Below are positions 15,981 through 24,646 of a stretch of DNA of 64,000 nucleotides, piece after piece; position 1 is the first letter of the stretch; every line of letters starts with the position of its first letter. The notes beneath the pieces are model-generated. The model was given only the letters and a program-made list of their open reading frames with translations, ran no database searches and was not told the DNA's origin. Source of the stretch: Longimicrobium terrae. Lineage in GTDB: Bacteria > Gemmatimonadota > Gemmatimonadetes > Longimicrobiales > Longimicrobiaceae. The DNA is taken from the NCBI RefSeq assembly GCF_014202995.1, contig NZ_JACHIA010000009.1:1-64000 (forward strand), written 5' to 3'. The translations under genes were made by a program, and so were the position numbers.

Positions 15981-16026
15981 AAACGCGAGTGGGGGAGGGC
16001 AGCGCTGCCCTCCCCCACTCGCGTTT
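15981..16026. terminator. 46-bp perfect palindrome, bidirectional terminator
   Basis: The left arm begins AAACGCGAGTGGGGGAGGGC (15981-16000) and the right arm (16004-16026) is its exact reverse complement, giving 23 consecutive pairs centred at 16003/16004. It lies between the convergent M56 and DsbA-like genes and ends in TTT on both strands, so it can stop transcription both ways. Confidence 0.85.
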
Positions 16027-16083
16027 CCGTCGACGATCATTTCGCGGAACGCCGTCTCCTCGCGGATGATCCTGCCGGGCGGA

Positions 16084-16725
16084 TCAGGATGCGGCGGTTT
16101 CCAGTTGAACCACCTGGTCCAGCACGCTCACGAACGTTTCCACCGGCTGCGCGCCGCTGAACGCGTACTTGCCTTCCAGCACAAAGAAGGGGACGCCGGA
16201 GATGCCGTTGCCCGCGGCCTCCGCCTGCGAGCGCTGCACCTCGTCCGCAAGTTCGCCGCCGGCAAGAAAGGCCGCGACCTGCTCGCGGTCCAGCCCCACA
16301 CTCGCGGCCACGTCCGCCAGCACATCCGTATCGCCCACGTTGCGGCCCTCGGTGAAGTGGGCGCGGAACAGCGCCTCGGCCATCGCCAGCCCCACGCCCT
16401 CCCGCTGGGCGAGCAGGATCAGCCGGTGCGCCGCGCCGGTGTTGGAGGCCACGGTGATGCGGTCGAACTCGAAGGGAATCCCGTCTTCCGCGCCTGCGCT
16501 GGCCACGTGGCCGAACATCGCCCTGGCGCGCTCCGGCCCGCCGAACTTGGTGCGCACCAGCTCGTCCCACGGCGTTCCCTCGGCGGGAAGGTCGGGCTGC
16601 AGCTGAAACGGCCGCCACACGATCTCTGCCTGCACCTCCGGCCGCTGCTCCAGCGCGCGCAGCAGGCGCGTTTCGCCGATCCAGCACCACGGGCACGCCA
16701 CGTCGGACCACACCTCGATCTTCAT
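16084..16725 (-). CDS. DsbA family oxidoreductase, FrnE type
   Basis: 213 residues. A thioredoxin-like fold opens with KIEVWSDVACPWCWIGE, placing the redox motif C11-P-W-C14 close to the start; no signal peptide is present, so it is cytoplasmic. Later GISGVPFFVLEGKYAFSGAQ carries the cis-proline loop of DsbA-like proteins. FrnE-type members act as thiol oxidoreductases or isomerases linked to polyketide synthesis or oxidative stress. The gene ends at the shared palindromic terminator, and its upstream neighbour diverges. Confidence 0.93.
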   Translation of the reverse strand: MKIEVWSDVACPWCWIGETRLLRALEQRPEVQAEIVWRPFQLQPDLPAEGTPWDELVRTKFGGPERARAMFGHVASAGAEDGIPFEFDRITVASNTGAAHRLILLAQREGVGLAMAEALFRAHFTEGRNVGDTDVLADVAASVGLDREQVAAFLAGGELADEVQRSQAEAAGNGISGVPFFVLEGKYAFSGAQPVETFVSVLDQVVQLETAAS

Positions 16726-16945
16726 CCTCGCCTCTCCCGGAATTATGCGCGCGTGCGGCGGAAACGACCGCCGTCACATCCCGCGCTGGATACACCGATC
16801 CGCGCGCGCCGCTCCCCGGAATGACCGTGATCGACCGGAACACCGCGTGCGGCCTTGTGGGCGCGGTTCGCGCGGCGCACGTTTGGCGGATGAACTCCGG
16901 CCGCCCGTCCGCGCGCCGGAGCCCACGACCACAGGATTGCGCCTG

Positions 16946-18439
16946 ATGCGATTTCGATCCCTTCTCCTGGCCGGCCTCGTTGCCCCGGCGCTCAACGCCT
17001 GCGCGGGGCCCATGGCCGGCTCCGGCCCGTCCGCGGCGCGCGGGCCGGGCGGCGCCGCCATCACGGCCGGCGACCTTCGCCGCGACCTCTTCTTTCTGGC
17101 CAGCGACTCCATGCGCGGCCGCCGCGGCGCCACGGACGACGAGCTTCGCGCCTCCATGTGGCTGGCCGCGCAGGCGCAGGCCATGGGGCTGCAGCCCGCG
17201 GGCGACGACGGCACCTTCTTTCAGTTCTTTCCCGTGCGCCGCTTTCGCATGTCGGAAACCAGCACGGTGACGCTGGGCGGGCGCACGCTGCGGCTGTGGG
17301 AAGACGCCGTGGTGATGGCGCCGGTTGACGCGCGCGTGGATGCGCCGGTGATGTCGGGAGATGCGCCGCTGGCGGCGGGCGCCGCGTCCGATCGCGCGGT
17401 GGTGGCGCGCCTGCGTCCGCCCGCCACGCAGACGCCGCGCTGGGTGAGCCTGTGGAGCTGGCGGCAGACCAGCGGCGCCGTCAACGCGCAGCGGACGGCG
17501 CTGACGCCCGCGTCCCCCTCCGCGCTCGTGTTCGTGGCGGATTCGGTGGGATTGCTGGCGTTTGAGAACCTGATCAAGTCCGCGCGCGAAGGACGCTATC
17601 TGCTCGACACGCTGGGGGTGAACCCGCGCGCCAACATTCCGCCCGTTCCCGTGATCCTGGTGCGGCCGGAAGTGGTGGCGGGGCTGGATCTGTCCACCGC
17701 GCGGCTGACGGCGGACCTGCGGACGGAGAGCTTCATCTACCCCTCCGTGAACGTCGTCGCGCGGGTGCCGGGGACGGATCCGGCGCTGCGCGGCGAGCAC
17801 GTGCTGTTCAGCGGCCACCAGGACCACGATGGCGTGAACCGTCCGGTGAACGGCGACTCCATCTGGAATGGCGCGGACGACAACGCCACCGTGAGCGTCG
17901 CGCTGCTGGCCATCGGTCGGGCGTTCGCGCGCGAGCCGGGGCGGCGGTCGGCGCTGTTCGTGTGGCACGGCTCGGAGGAGCGCGGGCTGCTGGGCTCGTA
18001 CTGGTACGCGCGCACGCCCACCATCCCGCGTAGCGGCATCGTGGCGGTGCTCAACGCCGACATGATCGGGCGCAACAGCCCGGATTCCGCCGCGCTGCTG
18101 GGCGTCACGGCGCCGCACCGCAACAGCCAGGCGCTGGTGAACATGGCCCTGGCGGCCAATCCCGGCTTTGCGCTGGACAGCACGTGGGACGCACCCACGC
18201 ATCCGGAGGGATGGTACTTTCGCAGCGATCACCTGCCGTACGCGCGCGTGGGGATTCCGGCCATCTTCTTTACCACGCTGCTGCACGCGGACTACCACAC
18301 GCCGGAGGATGAGCCGGAGCGCATCGACATCGCCAAACTGGAGCGGATGACGCGCTGGATGTACGCCACCGGCTGGTCCGTCGCCAACGCCGCCGCGCGC
18401 CCCGCGCTCGATCCGCAGCCCGCCGCGCCCAACCGCTGA
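16946..18439 (+). CDS. M28 family metallopeptidase, lipoprotein
   Basis: About 497 residues from ATG 16946, which begins a signal sequence ending in a lipobox (APALNACAG). The C-terminal ~250 residues are an M28 (aminopeptidase Y / glutaminyl cyclase fold) domain with the two-zinc ligands in order: FSGHQDHDGV, WNGADDNATVSVALL, WHGSEERGLLGS with the catalytic Glu pair, LNADMIGRN, and a final HADYHTPED. All ligands are present. The middle of the protein (about 100-260) is likely the inserted accessory domain common in such proteins. It should remove N-terminal amino acids from peptides outside the inner membrane. A terminator follows at 18463-18501. Confidence 0.92.
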   Translation: MRFRSLLLAGLVAPALNACAGPMAGSGPSAARGPGGAAITAGDLRRDLFFLASDSMRGRRGATDDELRASMWLAAQAQAMGLQPAGDDGTFFQFFPVRRFRMSETSTVTLGGRTLRLWEDAVVMAPVDARVDAPVMSGDAPLAAGAASDRAVVARLRPPATQTPRWVSLWSWRQTSGAVNAQRTALTPASPSALVFVADSVGLLAFENLIKSAREGRYLLDTLGVNPRANIPPVPVILVRPEVVAGLDLSTARLTADLRTESFIYPSVNVVARVPGTDPALRGEHVLFSGHQDHDGVNRPVNGDSIWNGADDNATVSVALLAIGRAFAREPGRRSALFVWHGSEERGLLGSYWYARTPTIPRSGIVAVLNADMIGRNSPDSAALLGVTAPHRNSQALVNMALAANPGFALDSTWDAPTHPEGWYFRSDHLPYARVGIPAIFFTTLLHADYHTPEDEPERIDIAKLERMTRWMYATGWSVANAAARPALDPQPAAPNR

Positions 18440-18462
18440 CGCGCTCGATCAACCATCGATCG

Positions 18463-18501
18463 ACGAACGAAGGCCCGGGATGATCCCGGGCCTTTGTTCG
18501 T
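18463..18501 (+). terminator. Terminator after the M28 peptidase gene
   Basis: Long stem ACGAACGAAGGCCCGGGA / TCCCGGGCCTTTGTTCGT with one imperfect pair and a 3-nt loop TGA (18481-18483). Confidence 0.8.
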
Positions 18502-18560
18502 AGGTCCACAACGTATCCCGCCGGTGATGATCGATTCCGCACGTGCGGAGAGCCCGCACA

Positions 18561-18612
18561 CTGCCCTCACGCGGGGGTCGCGGAGGTCGCGGAGGTCGCG
18601 GGGGAGTCACCG
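18561..18612 (+). repeat. Left copy of an inverted repeat flanking the C39-like gene
   Basis: ACTGCCCTCACGCGGGGGTC followed by tandem GCGGAGGTC units and GGGGGAGT. The same element in reverse orientation lies at 19976-20026, so the two copies bracket the C39-like peptidase gene. Confidence 0.75.
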
Positions 18613-18894
18613 CGCATTGGAGAATATCGGCGCGTGTTGGGAAGTCTAATGGGATCATGACGGAGCAGGGTGCACCAGAATGCGGGCGAGTGCACCACAT
18701 CGCGTCAGTCCGTGACTGGTGGATCAACAAGCTTCAGGTCGTTCCGAGGCAGCAACCCCGTCCCATACTCGTTGCACAACGCACACTTACGCGAAGGCGC
18801 AATCGGGATGGCGAAACGCATGAGGGCGGGGTATGGAACTGGCTTTGATCCAGCCTTCCCAGACGGTCTTCTCTCCCGAACCGCTCGAGGCCCC

Positions 18895-19869
18895 ATGACC
18901 CACCCAGCCAACTCCCCCCGGTTGGACCGCCCCCGCCCGCCGCGCCGCCGATGGATGCCGTGCGCCGCCGCGCTGCTCGCCGTGCTGGCACTCGGCGCGT
19001 GCGACGCGGGCACGCTGCTGACCTCCGCACCGGATACGCCCGCACGCACGCTGGCGGGAACCGCGACGCTGGCCTGGGTGAGCCCCACCGGCACCACGGC
19101 CACCAATCCCGTCACCTTCCGCGCGGACGCGACGAGCGACATCGTCACCATCAAGTACTTCGCGGACGGCACTTTTCTGCTCGGCTCCAGCGCCGACCGG
19201 GCGAACTCGTTTCCCGTCACGTACAAGTTCAGCGGCGTGGGCGTGCGGCGCGTGTACGTGCGCGGATACAACGCGGCGGGCGCGCAGGTGGCGGGTGCGT
19301 ACAAGGACTTCACCATCCGCGACCTGATCGCGAACGTGCCGTACTTCTTTCAGTACGCCAACACGTACGAGCCCGGCGCCACGTGCGCCAACACCACCAT
19401 GGCGATGCTGCTCAAGTACTACGGAGCCAGCTACACGCCGGACCAGATCTACTCGGAGTTCCAGAAGAAGTCGCAGGACGAGTTCAAGTTCGACACGATC
19501 TTCAACCGGCTGGCGGCGCGGGCAGGGCTCAAGCAGCGCATCCGCGTGCACATGGAAACGGGCTCCATCGCCGAGATGGAGGCGGAGCTGAACCGGCAGC
19601 GGCCGGTGATCATCCACGGAAAGTTCACCAGTTCCGGCCACGTGATGCTGCTGATCGGCAACGACGGCGCCAGCTACACCATGAACGATCCCGCCGGCGT
19701 GTGGGGCCAGCAGCTGTGCAACGGCGGGGCGTACGGCGGTTCCGGCGGCGCGGGCGTGCGCTACGGCCGCGCCGTCGTGGGCAAGGCGATCACCACGCCG
19801 TGGCAGGGCAGCTGCACCACCTTCGACCCCAACACCGTGCGCTACCACGAAACCTACCTGGTCCCCTGA
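18895..19869 (+). CDS. C39-like (Peptidase_C39_2) cysteine peptidase lipoprotein
   Basis: About 324 residues from ATG 18895, with CGAGG five bases upstream. A lipoprotein signal (LAVLALGACDAG) precedes a beta-sandwich-like region (TLAWVSPTGTTATNPVTF) that may be an Ig-like domain, residues ~55-140. The C-terminal half is papain-like: GATCANTTMAMLLKYYG carries the catalytic Cys, SSGHVMLLIG the His, and YTMNDPAG the Asp/Asn. This order matches Peptidase_C39_2 domains, which occur in secreted proteins and do not belong to bacteriocin ABC transporters; no such transporter is nearby. Its substrate is unknown. Inverted repeats flank the gene, followed by its own terminator. Confidence 0.82.
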   Translation: MTHPANSPRLDRPRPPRRRWMPCAAALLAVLALGACDAGTLLTSAPDTPARTLAGTATLAWVSPTGTTATNPVTFRADATSDIVTIKYFADGTFLLGSSADRANSFPVTYKFSGVGVRRVYVRGYNAAGAQVAGAYKDFTIRDLIANVPYFFQYANTYEPGATCANTTMAMLLKYYGASYTPDQIYSEFQKKSQDEFKFDTIFNRLAARAGLKQRIRVHMETGSIAEMEAELNRQRPVIIHGKFTSSGHVMLLIGNDGASYTMNDPAGVWGQQLCNGGAYGGSGGAGVRYGRAVVGKAITTPWQGSCTTFDPNTVRYHETYLVP

Positions 19870-19892
19870 CCAACGCCGGTTCTGTGGATGAA

Positions 19893-19930
19893 AAAAGGCC
19901 GGCTCCCCGCGCGGGAGCCAGCCTTTTATT
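19893..19930 (+). terminator. Terminator after the C39-like gene
   Basis: AAAAGGCCGGCTCCC pairs with GGGAGCCAGCCTTTT (one mismatch) around a CGCGC loop, followed by ATT; 24 bp past the stop codon. Confidence 0.85.
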
Positions 19931-19975
19931 ACCCCGGCCATCAACCGACGCGGACAGAAAGCCTGTCTCCCGCCC

Positions 19976-20026
19976 CACACTCCCCGCGACCTCCGCGACC
20001 CCCGCGACCTCCGCGTGAGGGCAGTT
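19976..20026 (-). repeat. Right copy of an inverted repeat flanking the C39-like gene
   Basis: Reverse-complement partner of 18561-18612: ACTCCCCGCGACCTCCGCGA followed by further CGACCTCCG units and CGTGAGGGCAGTT. The order of the GAGGTC and GGGGTC units differs slightly between the copies. Confidence 0.75.
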
Positions 20027-20127
20027 CAACCGCGCTCCGATGGATCAACGAGACTCATCCCCGCGCGCTGAACGCCGCATGCGAACCGGAGAAACTCGTG
20101 CCTGCCGATATCCGTTGGCCAGACCGG

Positions 20128-21471
20128 CTACTCCGCCGCGTTCAGCCACGGCATGCGCGGCACGGTGGCGGGCTCGCTGAAGACGCCGTTGGCCAGGAAC
20201 GACCACGCGTTCTGCTCGTTGAGCGCGCCGTACGAGTAGAAGCTGAAGCCGTTCACCCCGCGCTCGCGCCCGAGCCGCACCTGCCGCGCGATCTCGCTCA
20301 GCGGCAGCCCGGTGACGATGCCGGCGTACACGTGCCGGCCGCTGGGGCGCATCCCCGCCACGTGGTCCGCCACCATGCAGTCCCAGTCGGGATTCGGCTC
20401 CTGTCCCGGGCGGCGCGGGCGGTACGAGCAGCGCTCGTCGGCCACGTAGAAGTACGTCATGGGCACCGCGACGTCCAGGTAGCCGCCGCTGGCCCATCCC
20501 CACGTATCCTGAAAGAACTGCGCGACCCCGCTGGACGACTCGCGCCACCCCAGCCGCGTGCGGTCGTAGATGGGCCACACGGCGGCCGAAAGCGGCACCG
20601 CGCGCACGGCCTTGATGCTGTCGTTGGTCTCGCGCACGGTGCTGTTCACCAGTTCCCGCCGGAAGCGCGCCCAGCCCTCGCGGTCCGTGGCCGGGTCCCG
20701 CCCGAACGCCGCCAGCGAAGCCGGATCCCACCCGAAGTCCGCGCCCGGATAGCGGATGCGGTCCAGGTGCACGCCATCCACATCGTACCGGCGCACCACG
20801 TCGGCGGCCACGCGCGCCAGGTGCGTGCGCACTTCCGGGTGCACGGGCGAGAGATAGACGTACTCGTCCTCGCCGTTGGGGCACGCCATGGGGCGGCCGC
20901 GGCGCGTGTACATGGCCCACTCCGGATGGTCCACCAGCACGTGGTTGGGCTGGCCCGCCACACTGGGCCGCAGCCCGCGGCAGTCCGCCGCCGTGCGCGA
21001 CTCCCAGCCGGAAAGCGCGTTGATCCACGCGTGCAGCTGAATGCCGCGCGAGTGCGCCTCGCGGACGGCCACCTCCAGCGGGTCCCACGTGGGCACGCCG
21101 CCCAGCTGCCCGCACAGGCGCGGCGAGCACGGATCCAGCTGCGACCGGTACCGCGCGTCGCCCGGCCCGCGCACCTGAAAGTAGACGATGTTGAAGTTGG
21201 CGCGCCGGGCCTGCTCCATCAGCGTGCGAATGGTGGCGGCCGAGCCGTAGTCCCACCGGTTCACCCAGAGCGCGCGTCCTTCCTCCATCACCGCGGGCGC
21301 GGGATCAGGCGCGGAGGTGGCGGTGATGGAGATGGACGGCGCGAGACCGCGGGCCGCGGCGACGGCATCCGCCGCCGTGCGCGAGGGGCGCAACGCCACC
21401 CCCGCCGCCGTCCCGCCGAACAGCAGCGCGGGCACGGCAACAAGCAGCGTGCGGGAGATCATCTGATTCAT
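20128..21471 (-). CDS. Family 10-like glycosyl hydrolase (GHL10 / DUF187), secreted
   Basis: 447 residues with an N-terminal signal or anchor (TLLVAVPALLFGG). The body matches the GHL10 family: RALWVNRWDYGSAATIRTLM, then ANFNIVYFQVRGPGDARY, a central YDVDGVHLDRIRYPG carrying acidic residues, and late DVAVPMTYFY and GVNGFSFYSYG. These proteins have a TIM barrel and some cleave glycosidic bonds in exopolysaccharide or cell-wall glycans, so the enzyme probably acts in the periplasm or outside. ATG 21471 has GAAGG upstream. It stands alone; its 3' end faces the C39-like gene. Confidence 0.88.
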   Translation of the reverse strand: MNQMISRTLLVAVPALLFGGTAAGVALRPSRTAADAVAAARGLAPSISITATSAPDPAPAVMEEGRALWVNRWDYGSAATIRTLMEQARRANFNIVYFQVRGPGDARYRSQLDPCSPRLCGQLGGVPTWDPLEVAVREAHSRGIQLHAWINALSGWESRTAADCRGLRPSVAGQPNHVLVDHPEWAMYTRRGRPMACPNGEDEYVYLSPVHPEVRTHLARVAADVVRRYDVDGVHLDRIRYPGADFGWDPASLAAFGRDPATDREGWARFRRELVNSTVRETNDSIKAVRAVPLSAAVWPIYDRTRLGWRESSSGVAQFFQDTWGWASGGYLDVAVPMTYFYVADERCSYRPRRPGQEPNPDWDCMVADHVAGMRPSGRHVYAGIVTGLPLSEIARQVRLGRERGVNGFSFYSYGALNEQNAWSFLANGVFSEPATVPRMPWLNAAE

Positions 21472-21778
21472 GCGCAGAAACCTTCAGCCCGGGCCCGGAG
21501 GGGGCACGGTGGATTGGGATCGGCAGCCCTGCGAAAGCGGCTCAATCGGCGGAGGTGGTTGATAGGCGGAGTGCGCGTCAGATGTTCCGCGCAGCGCGTC
21601 GCGAACAATAACACGATTCGCGGGATGCCGAACCCCGGCTTCGCGCGGACGTGCCCAGGACGCATGCGATCGCAGGAGCCCCGCGCGCATCGTCTGACAT
21701 CTGCACGAAGTCATCCCCGTGGCCTAGATTGTCTGGATCGCGGTCCCAGCACCGGCCTTCTCCCCTTCTCCGCGTCCC
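21472..21778. other. 307-bp gap between divergent genes
   Basis: Separates the GHL10 hydrolase from the zinc-ribbon membrane gene and must hold both promoters. AT-richer stretches (AACAATAACACGATTCGCGG near 21602) are visible, but I see no clear promoter, repeat or gene. Confidence 0.5.
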
Positions 21779-22348
21779 ATGTCCGTCACCCTGCTGTGCC
21801 CCGCGTGCGGCCGGCCCGTCACGTTGAGGGTGGAAGTGGACGAGGCGAGCTGCCCGCACTGCGCCGCGACCATCCCCGCTCCGCTGCTGAACGCGGGGGC
21901 GGCCGAAATCCGCGGGCGGAAACCGGCCCTCATCCGGCTCCTGACGCTGTTCCTCGGCGCCTGGGCGATCATCGCGGTCCTCACGTCGCTCATGATGGTC
22001 TTCGGCGGCGCGTCGACCTACACCTTCAACGGCGAGCGCGTCGCCCGGGACGAATTCATGGGAATGATGCGACCGGTGTTCGCGATGCTGGCGCTGCTCG
22101 TTCCGGCCGTCGGCGCCACCGTGTGGGCTCTTTACCGCGAGAAGCCCTGGGGCCGGCACGCCGTCATGGGACTGATCTGCGCCATCACGGGGGCGCCGGT
22201 AGTCCTCGGCGTCGGAAAGCCCATGGTGTCTTCGATGAGGGTGCCCATGATCATCGGCGCGGTGGCGCACGCGGTGCCCGCGTTCTGGTATTTTTATCGA
22301 AAGAGAAACGTTGTGGCCTACTACCGGTCTCTCCAGGCACGCGGCTGA
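21779..22348 (+). CDS. Zinc-ribbon membrane protein of unknown function
   Basis: 189 residues, not assigned to a named family. The N-terminus is a treble-clef-like zinc ribbon: C7-P-A-C10 and C25-P-H-C28. Hydrophobic segments follow near residues 58-78, 98-118, 127-147 and 152-170, suggesting four membrane helices with the ribbon in the cytoplasm. Short zinc ribbons before helices are common in small bacterial membrane proteins without a fixed role. The WD40 gene starts 22 bp after its stop, so the two probably form an operon. Confidence 0.7.
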   Translation: MSVTLLCPACGRPVTLRVEVDEASCPHCAATIPAPLLNAGAAEIRGRKPALIRLLTLFLGAWAIIAVLTSLMMVFGGASTYTFNGERVARDEFMGMMRPVFAMLALLVPAVGATVWALYREKPWGRHAVMGLICAITGAPVVLGVGKPMVSSMRVPMIIGAVAHAVPAFWYFYRKRNVVAYYRSLQARG

Positions 22349-22370
22349 ACCGAGCCCCCCGGATGAGACC

Positions 22371-23678
22371 ATGACGACCTCACACGCTCCACGCCCCGCA
22401 GCCACCAATCCCATGCGCTCCCTTCTCCTCGCGCTCACCGCCGTCACGGCGCTGGGCGGCACGCTCGCGGCCCAGACGCCGGACGAGCCCAAGGATCCCG
22501 TCCTTCGGGAGATGATGGCCAGGCAGGCGCGGGAGTGCAGGCCGCCGGGCACCCCTCGCTCCGACTACCCCAAGCCCGGCACCCGCGAAGCAGGTCCCGC
22601 GACGCTGCGCGCGTACACACCGCATCCGTATCGCGTCACCGGCAGCACCGATCCGCAGGTGAGCGTGCGCGAGGTGGTGATCTCGGAGGAGGGCTGCCTG
22701 ATCGCCATCCACCGCTCCGACCGCGTGCTGGACGTGTGGAGCAACCGCGAGGGGCGCCTCCTCTTTTCCCGCCCGGACACGGACTGGGGATACGAGCGCA
22801 CGGGGATGGCCTTCAGCCCGGACGCGAGCGTGCTGGCGATCGCGGGCCAGGGTGGCCTGCTGAAGGTGTACGACGCCGCGAGCGGCACCCTGCTGGCCGA
22901 AATGGACGGCAAGCCGCACATCGACGAGACCGTGCGCCGGGAGATGGGCAAGGGGATTGACCAGGACCGGCGCAGCGTGATGGCGTCCGTGGCGTTCAGC
23001 CCCGACAACCGGCGGCTGGTGACCACCGGCAACTTCGGCACGGTAATCGTGTGGGACCTGGCCTCCCGCCGCGCGCGCTGGGCCCGGCGGATGGAGCCCC
23101 AAACGCCGGAACCGGCCATGCCCGGTGGCAACGCGGTGTTCACCCGCGACGGCCAGCAGATCGTGGTGATGGGTGAGCAGGGCATGCAGGTGCGTTCCGC
23201 GTCCACTGGCGAGATCGTGCAGCCCTTTCCCGTCTCCAGCGGCGCCACGCCGTTCGACGCGGACGGCCCGATGGAGTTCACCAACAGCCGCCCGGAGGAG
23301 ATGGCGGCGAGCGTGGACTGGCCGGGGCTGGCCGTCCTCGGCACGACGGGAGCGGCCCGCGAGGGCGGCCAGGCGCCCCGGCTGCGGTGGATTCAGATCG
23401 TGAACCGGCACCAGCTTTCGCCCATGTACAGCTTTCGCGTCCCCGAAGGCTTGTGGCACATCGCCATCCGGCCGGAGGGCGGCTCGCTGGCTGGCATGCG
23501 CGGCGACACCGTGCAGGTGTACAGCGTCATGGGCCCGCCGGAGTTCGTCATCACCCCCGACGTGGTACAGGGCGCGGCGGGCCGCATCACCCGCGTGCTG
23601 TTCGGCGTGTCTGGCCGCATGTACACGCTGCACGAGGGCCCTATTCCCCTGCTCACGTGGGACCTTTCCCCCATCTGA
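22371..23678 (+). CDS. Secreted WD40-repeat protein
   Basis: About 435 residues from ATG 22371, or 421 if ATG 22413 is used. A signal peptide (SLLLALTAVTALGGTLAAQ) is followed by a beta-propeller with WD40/YVTN-like blades: GMAFSPDASVLAIAGQGG then LKVYDAASGTLLAEM, SVAFSPDNRRLVTTGNFGTV then VWDLASRRARW, and AVFTRDGQQIVVMGEQ. The blades most likely serve as a binding scaffold in the periplasm. Partners cannot be read from the sequence. It is probably co-transcribed with the zinc-ribbon membrane protein. Confidence 0.8.
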   Translation: MTTSHAPRPAATNPMRSLLLALTAVTALGGTLAAQTPDEPKDPVLREMMARQARECRPPGTPRSDYPKPGTREAGPATLRAYTPHPYRVTGSTDPQVSVREVVISEEGCLIAIHRSDRVLDVWSNREGRLLFSRPDTDWGYERTGMAFSPDASVLAIAGQGGLLKVYDAASGTLLAEMDGKPHIDETVRREMGKGIDQDRRSVMASVAFSPDNRRLVTTGNFGTVIVWDLASRRARWARRMEPQTPEPAMPGGNAVFTRDGQQIVVMGEQGMQVRSASTGEIVQPFPVSSGATPFDADGPMEFTNSRPEEMAASVDWPGLAVLGTTGAAREGGQAPRLRWIQIVNRHQLSPMYSFRVPEGLWHIAIRPEGGSLAGMRGDTVQVYSVMGPPEFVITPDVVQGAAGRITRVLFGVSGRMYTLHEGPIPLLTWDLSPI

Positions 23679-23731
23679 CCCCGGTTGGGGATGACGAACG
23701 AAACCGCGTCCCGCCATTCACCGGGTCGCGC

Positions 23732-23779
23732 GGATGGGCGGATGGGCGGATGGGCGGATGGGCGGATCGGCGGATCGGC
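23732..23779. repeat. Six tandem 8-bp units GGATGGGC/GGATCGGC
   Basis: Four GGATGGGC units followed by two GGATCGGC units in direct succession, in the gap before the cold-shock gene. It has no dyad and no spacers, so it is a simple tandem array rather than a CRISPR. Confidence 0.85.
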
Positions 23780-23979
23780 GAATGAAGGAACGAGGGGACG
23801 AGGGATGACGCGCGATTTCGGATCTCCCGCTATTAGCGGACGGGCGCGTATCCACTGAACAGCCCGATCCCAACCCTCACCGGCGCCAGAACAAGCTCCG
23901 GGGCCGGTGAGCGACGGGTTTCCGGGGCGGACGGATGGGCGTTGGTGCCGGCCTCACGCCGCCCGCCGCGACGCGACGC

Positions 23980-24195
23980 TTGACACGGGACGGGGGAGTC
24001 GCTATACTAGGTCCTGCGACAATGAAGCCAGAGTACAAGTGACCTGGGATGCGATCGCGCCTGGGTCCCTTTTTGTATTCTGCCAAGTGACGCGAGGCCG
24101 CGCGGGGCTGATTATCCGCGCAACCAGTACAGGCGATCGTTAGGTTCGGACGACCCGTACCACGAGAGTCGGTCAACAAAACACAGGAGTACGGG
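23980..24195 (+). promoter_or_regulatory. Promoter and ~180-nt leader of the cold-shock gene
   Basis: Consensus -35 TTGACA (23980-23985), a 17-bp spacer and -10 TATACT (24003-24008) predict a start near 24015. The message would then have a leader of about 180 nt before the ATG at 24196. Long leaders are typical of cspA-type mRNAs, where they fold into a temperature-responsive structure. Visible elements include the palindrome GCGATCGC within a GGGA...TCCC stem, followed by CTTTTTG (24045-24078). Confidence 0.85.
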
Positions 24196-24405
24196 ATGCG
24201 TACGACCGGAACCGTCAAGTGGTTTAACGACAGCAAGGGCTTTGGATTCATCACCCCCGAGGGTGGCGCCAAGGATTGCTTCGTCCACCACTCCGCCATC
24301 CAGGGCCAGGGCTTCAAGACCCTTGCCGAGGGTGAGCGCGTGGAGTTCGAGGTTGTGCAGGGCCAGAAGGGCCCCGCCGCCGAGAACGTCGTTCGCCTGG
24401 GCTGA
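24196..24405 (+). CDS. Cold-shock protein (CspA family)
   Basis: 69 residues forming a single cold-shock domain. RNP1 is K14-G-F-G-F-I19 and RNP2 is C28-F-V-H-H32, with V7-K-W-F10 at the start. AGGAG lies at 24184-24188. CspA-type proteins bind single-stranded RNA and DNA and melt secondary structure, as RNA chaperones after cold shock or as constant helpers. The strong promoter and long leader indicate high, post-transcriptionally tuned expression. A strong terminator directly follows, so it is monocistronic. Confidence 0.97.
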   Translation: MRTTGTVKWFNDSKGFGFITPEGGAKDCFVHHSAIQGQGFKTLAEGERVEFEVVQGQKGPAAENVVRLG

Positions 24406-24430
24406 GCCCACGCTGGACCGCGTGATCTAG

Positions 24431-24468
24431 AAGGGGCCGCTCCCACCGGAGCGGCCCCTTCTTTTTTT
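24431..24468 (+). terminator. Terminator of the cold-shock gene
   Basis: Thirteen-base-pair stem AAGGGGCCGCTCC / GGAGCGGCCCCTT with a 4-nt loop, followed by seven T (24462-24468); 25 bp past the stop. Confidence 0.95.
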
Positions 24469-24494
24469 GTCCCGTCCTCGCGGGCGGAATGCGA

Positions 24495-24533
24495 AACGAG
24501 GGCCGCCTTCCCGTGGGGAAAGCGGCCCTCGTT
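24495..24533 (-). terminator. Probable terminator of the infA operon
   Basis: AACGAGGGCCGC pairs with GCGGCCCTCGTT, enclosing an inner CTTCCC/GGGAAA stem. On the minus strand it follows the small gene at 24647 and ends in TTCGC. The T run is weak, so confidence is moderate. Confidence 0.6.
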
Positions 24534-24646
24534 CCTGCATCATCTCCGATCGCCGCCGGCGCGGGCGGGCGGCGGAGCGGAAAAGGAAGCGGGCCGCTCC
24601 CGCGTGCGGCGGGGCGGCCCGATCGGTACTACCACACCGGCCCGTG

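Larger units (their letters stand above)
18440..18894. other. 455-bp gap before the C39-like gene
   Basis: Holds the M28 terminator and the left inverted repeat (18561-18612). The remaining ~280 bp are less GC-rich (AATATCGGCG, AACAAGCTTCAGG) and probably contain the promoter. No convincing -35/-10 pair or gene is seen. Confidence 0.5.

Noticed and set aside
16037-18298. A 753-codon minus-strand frame opposite the M28 gene
   Set aside because: Antisense shadow of the M28 and DsbA-like genes; no recognisable domain and no ribosome site.
23732-23779. Possible CRISPR array
   Set aside because: The 8-bp units follow each other without spacers; no cas genes are present.
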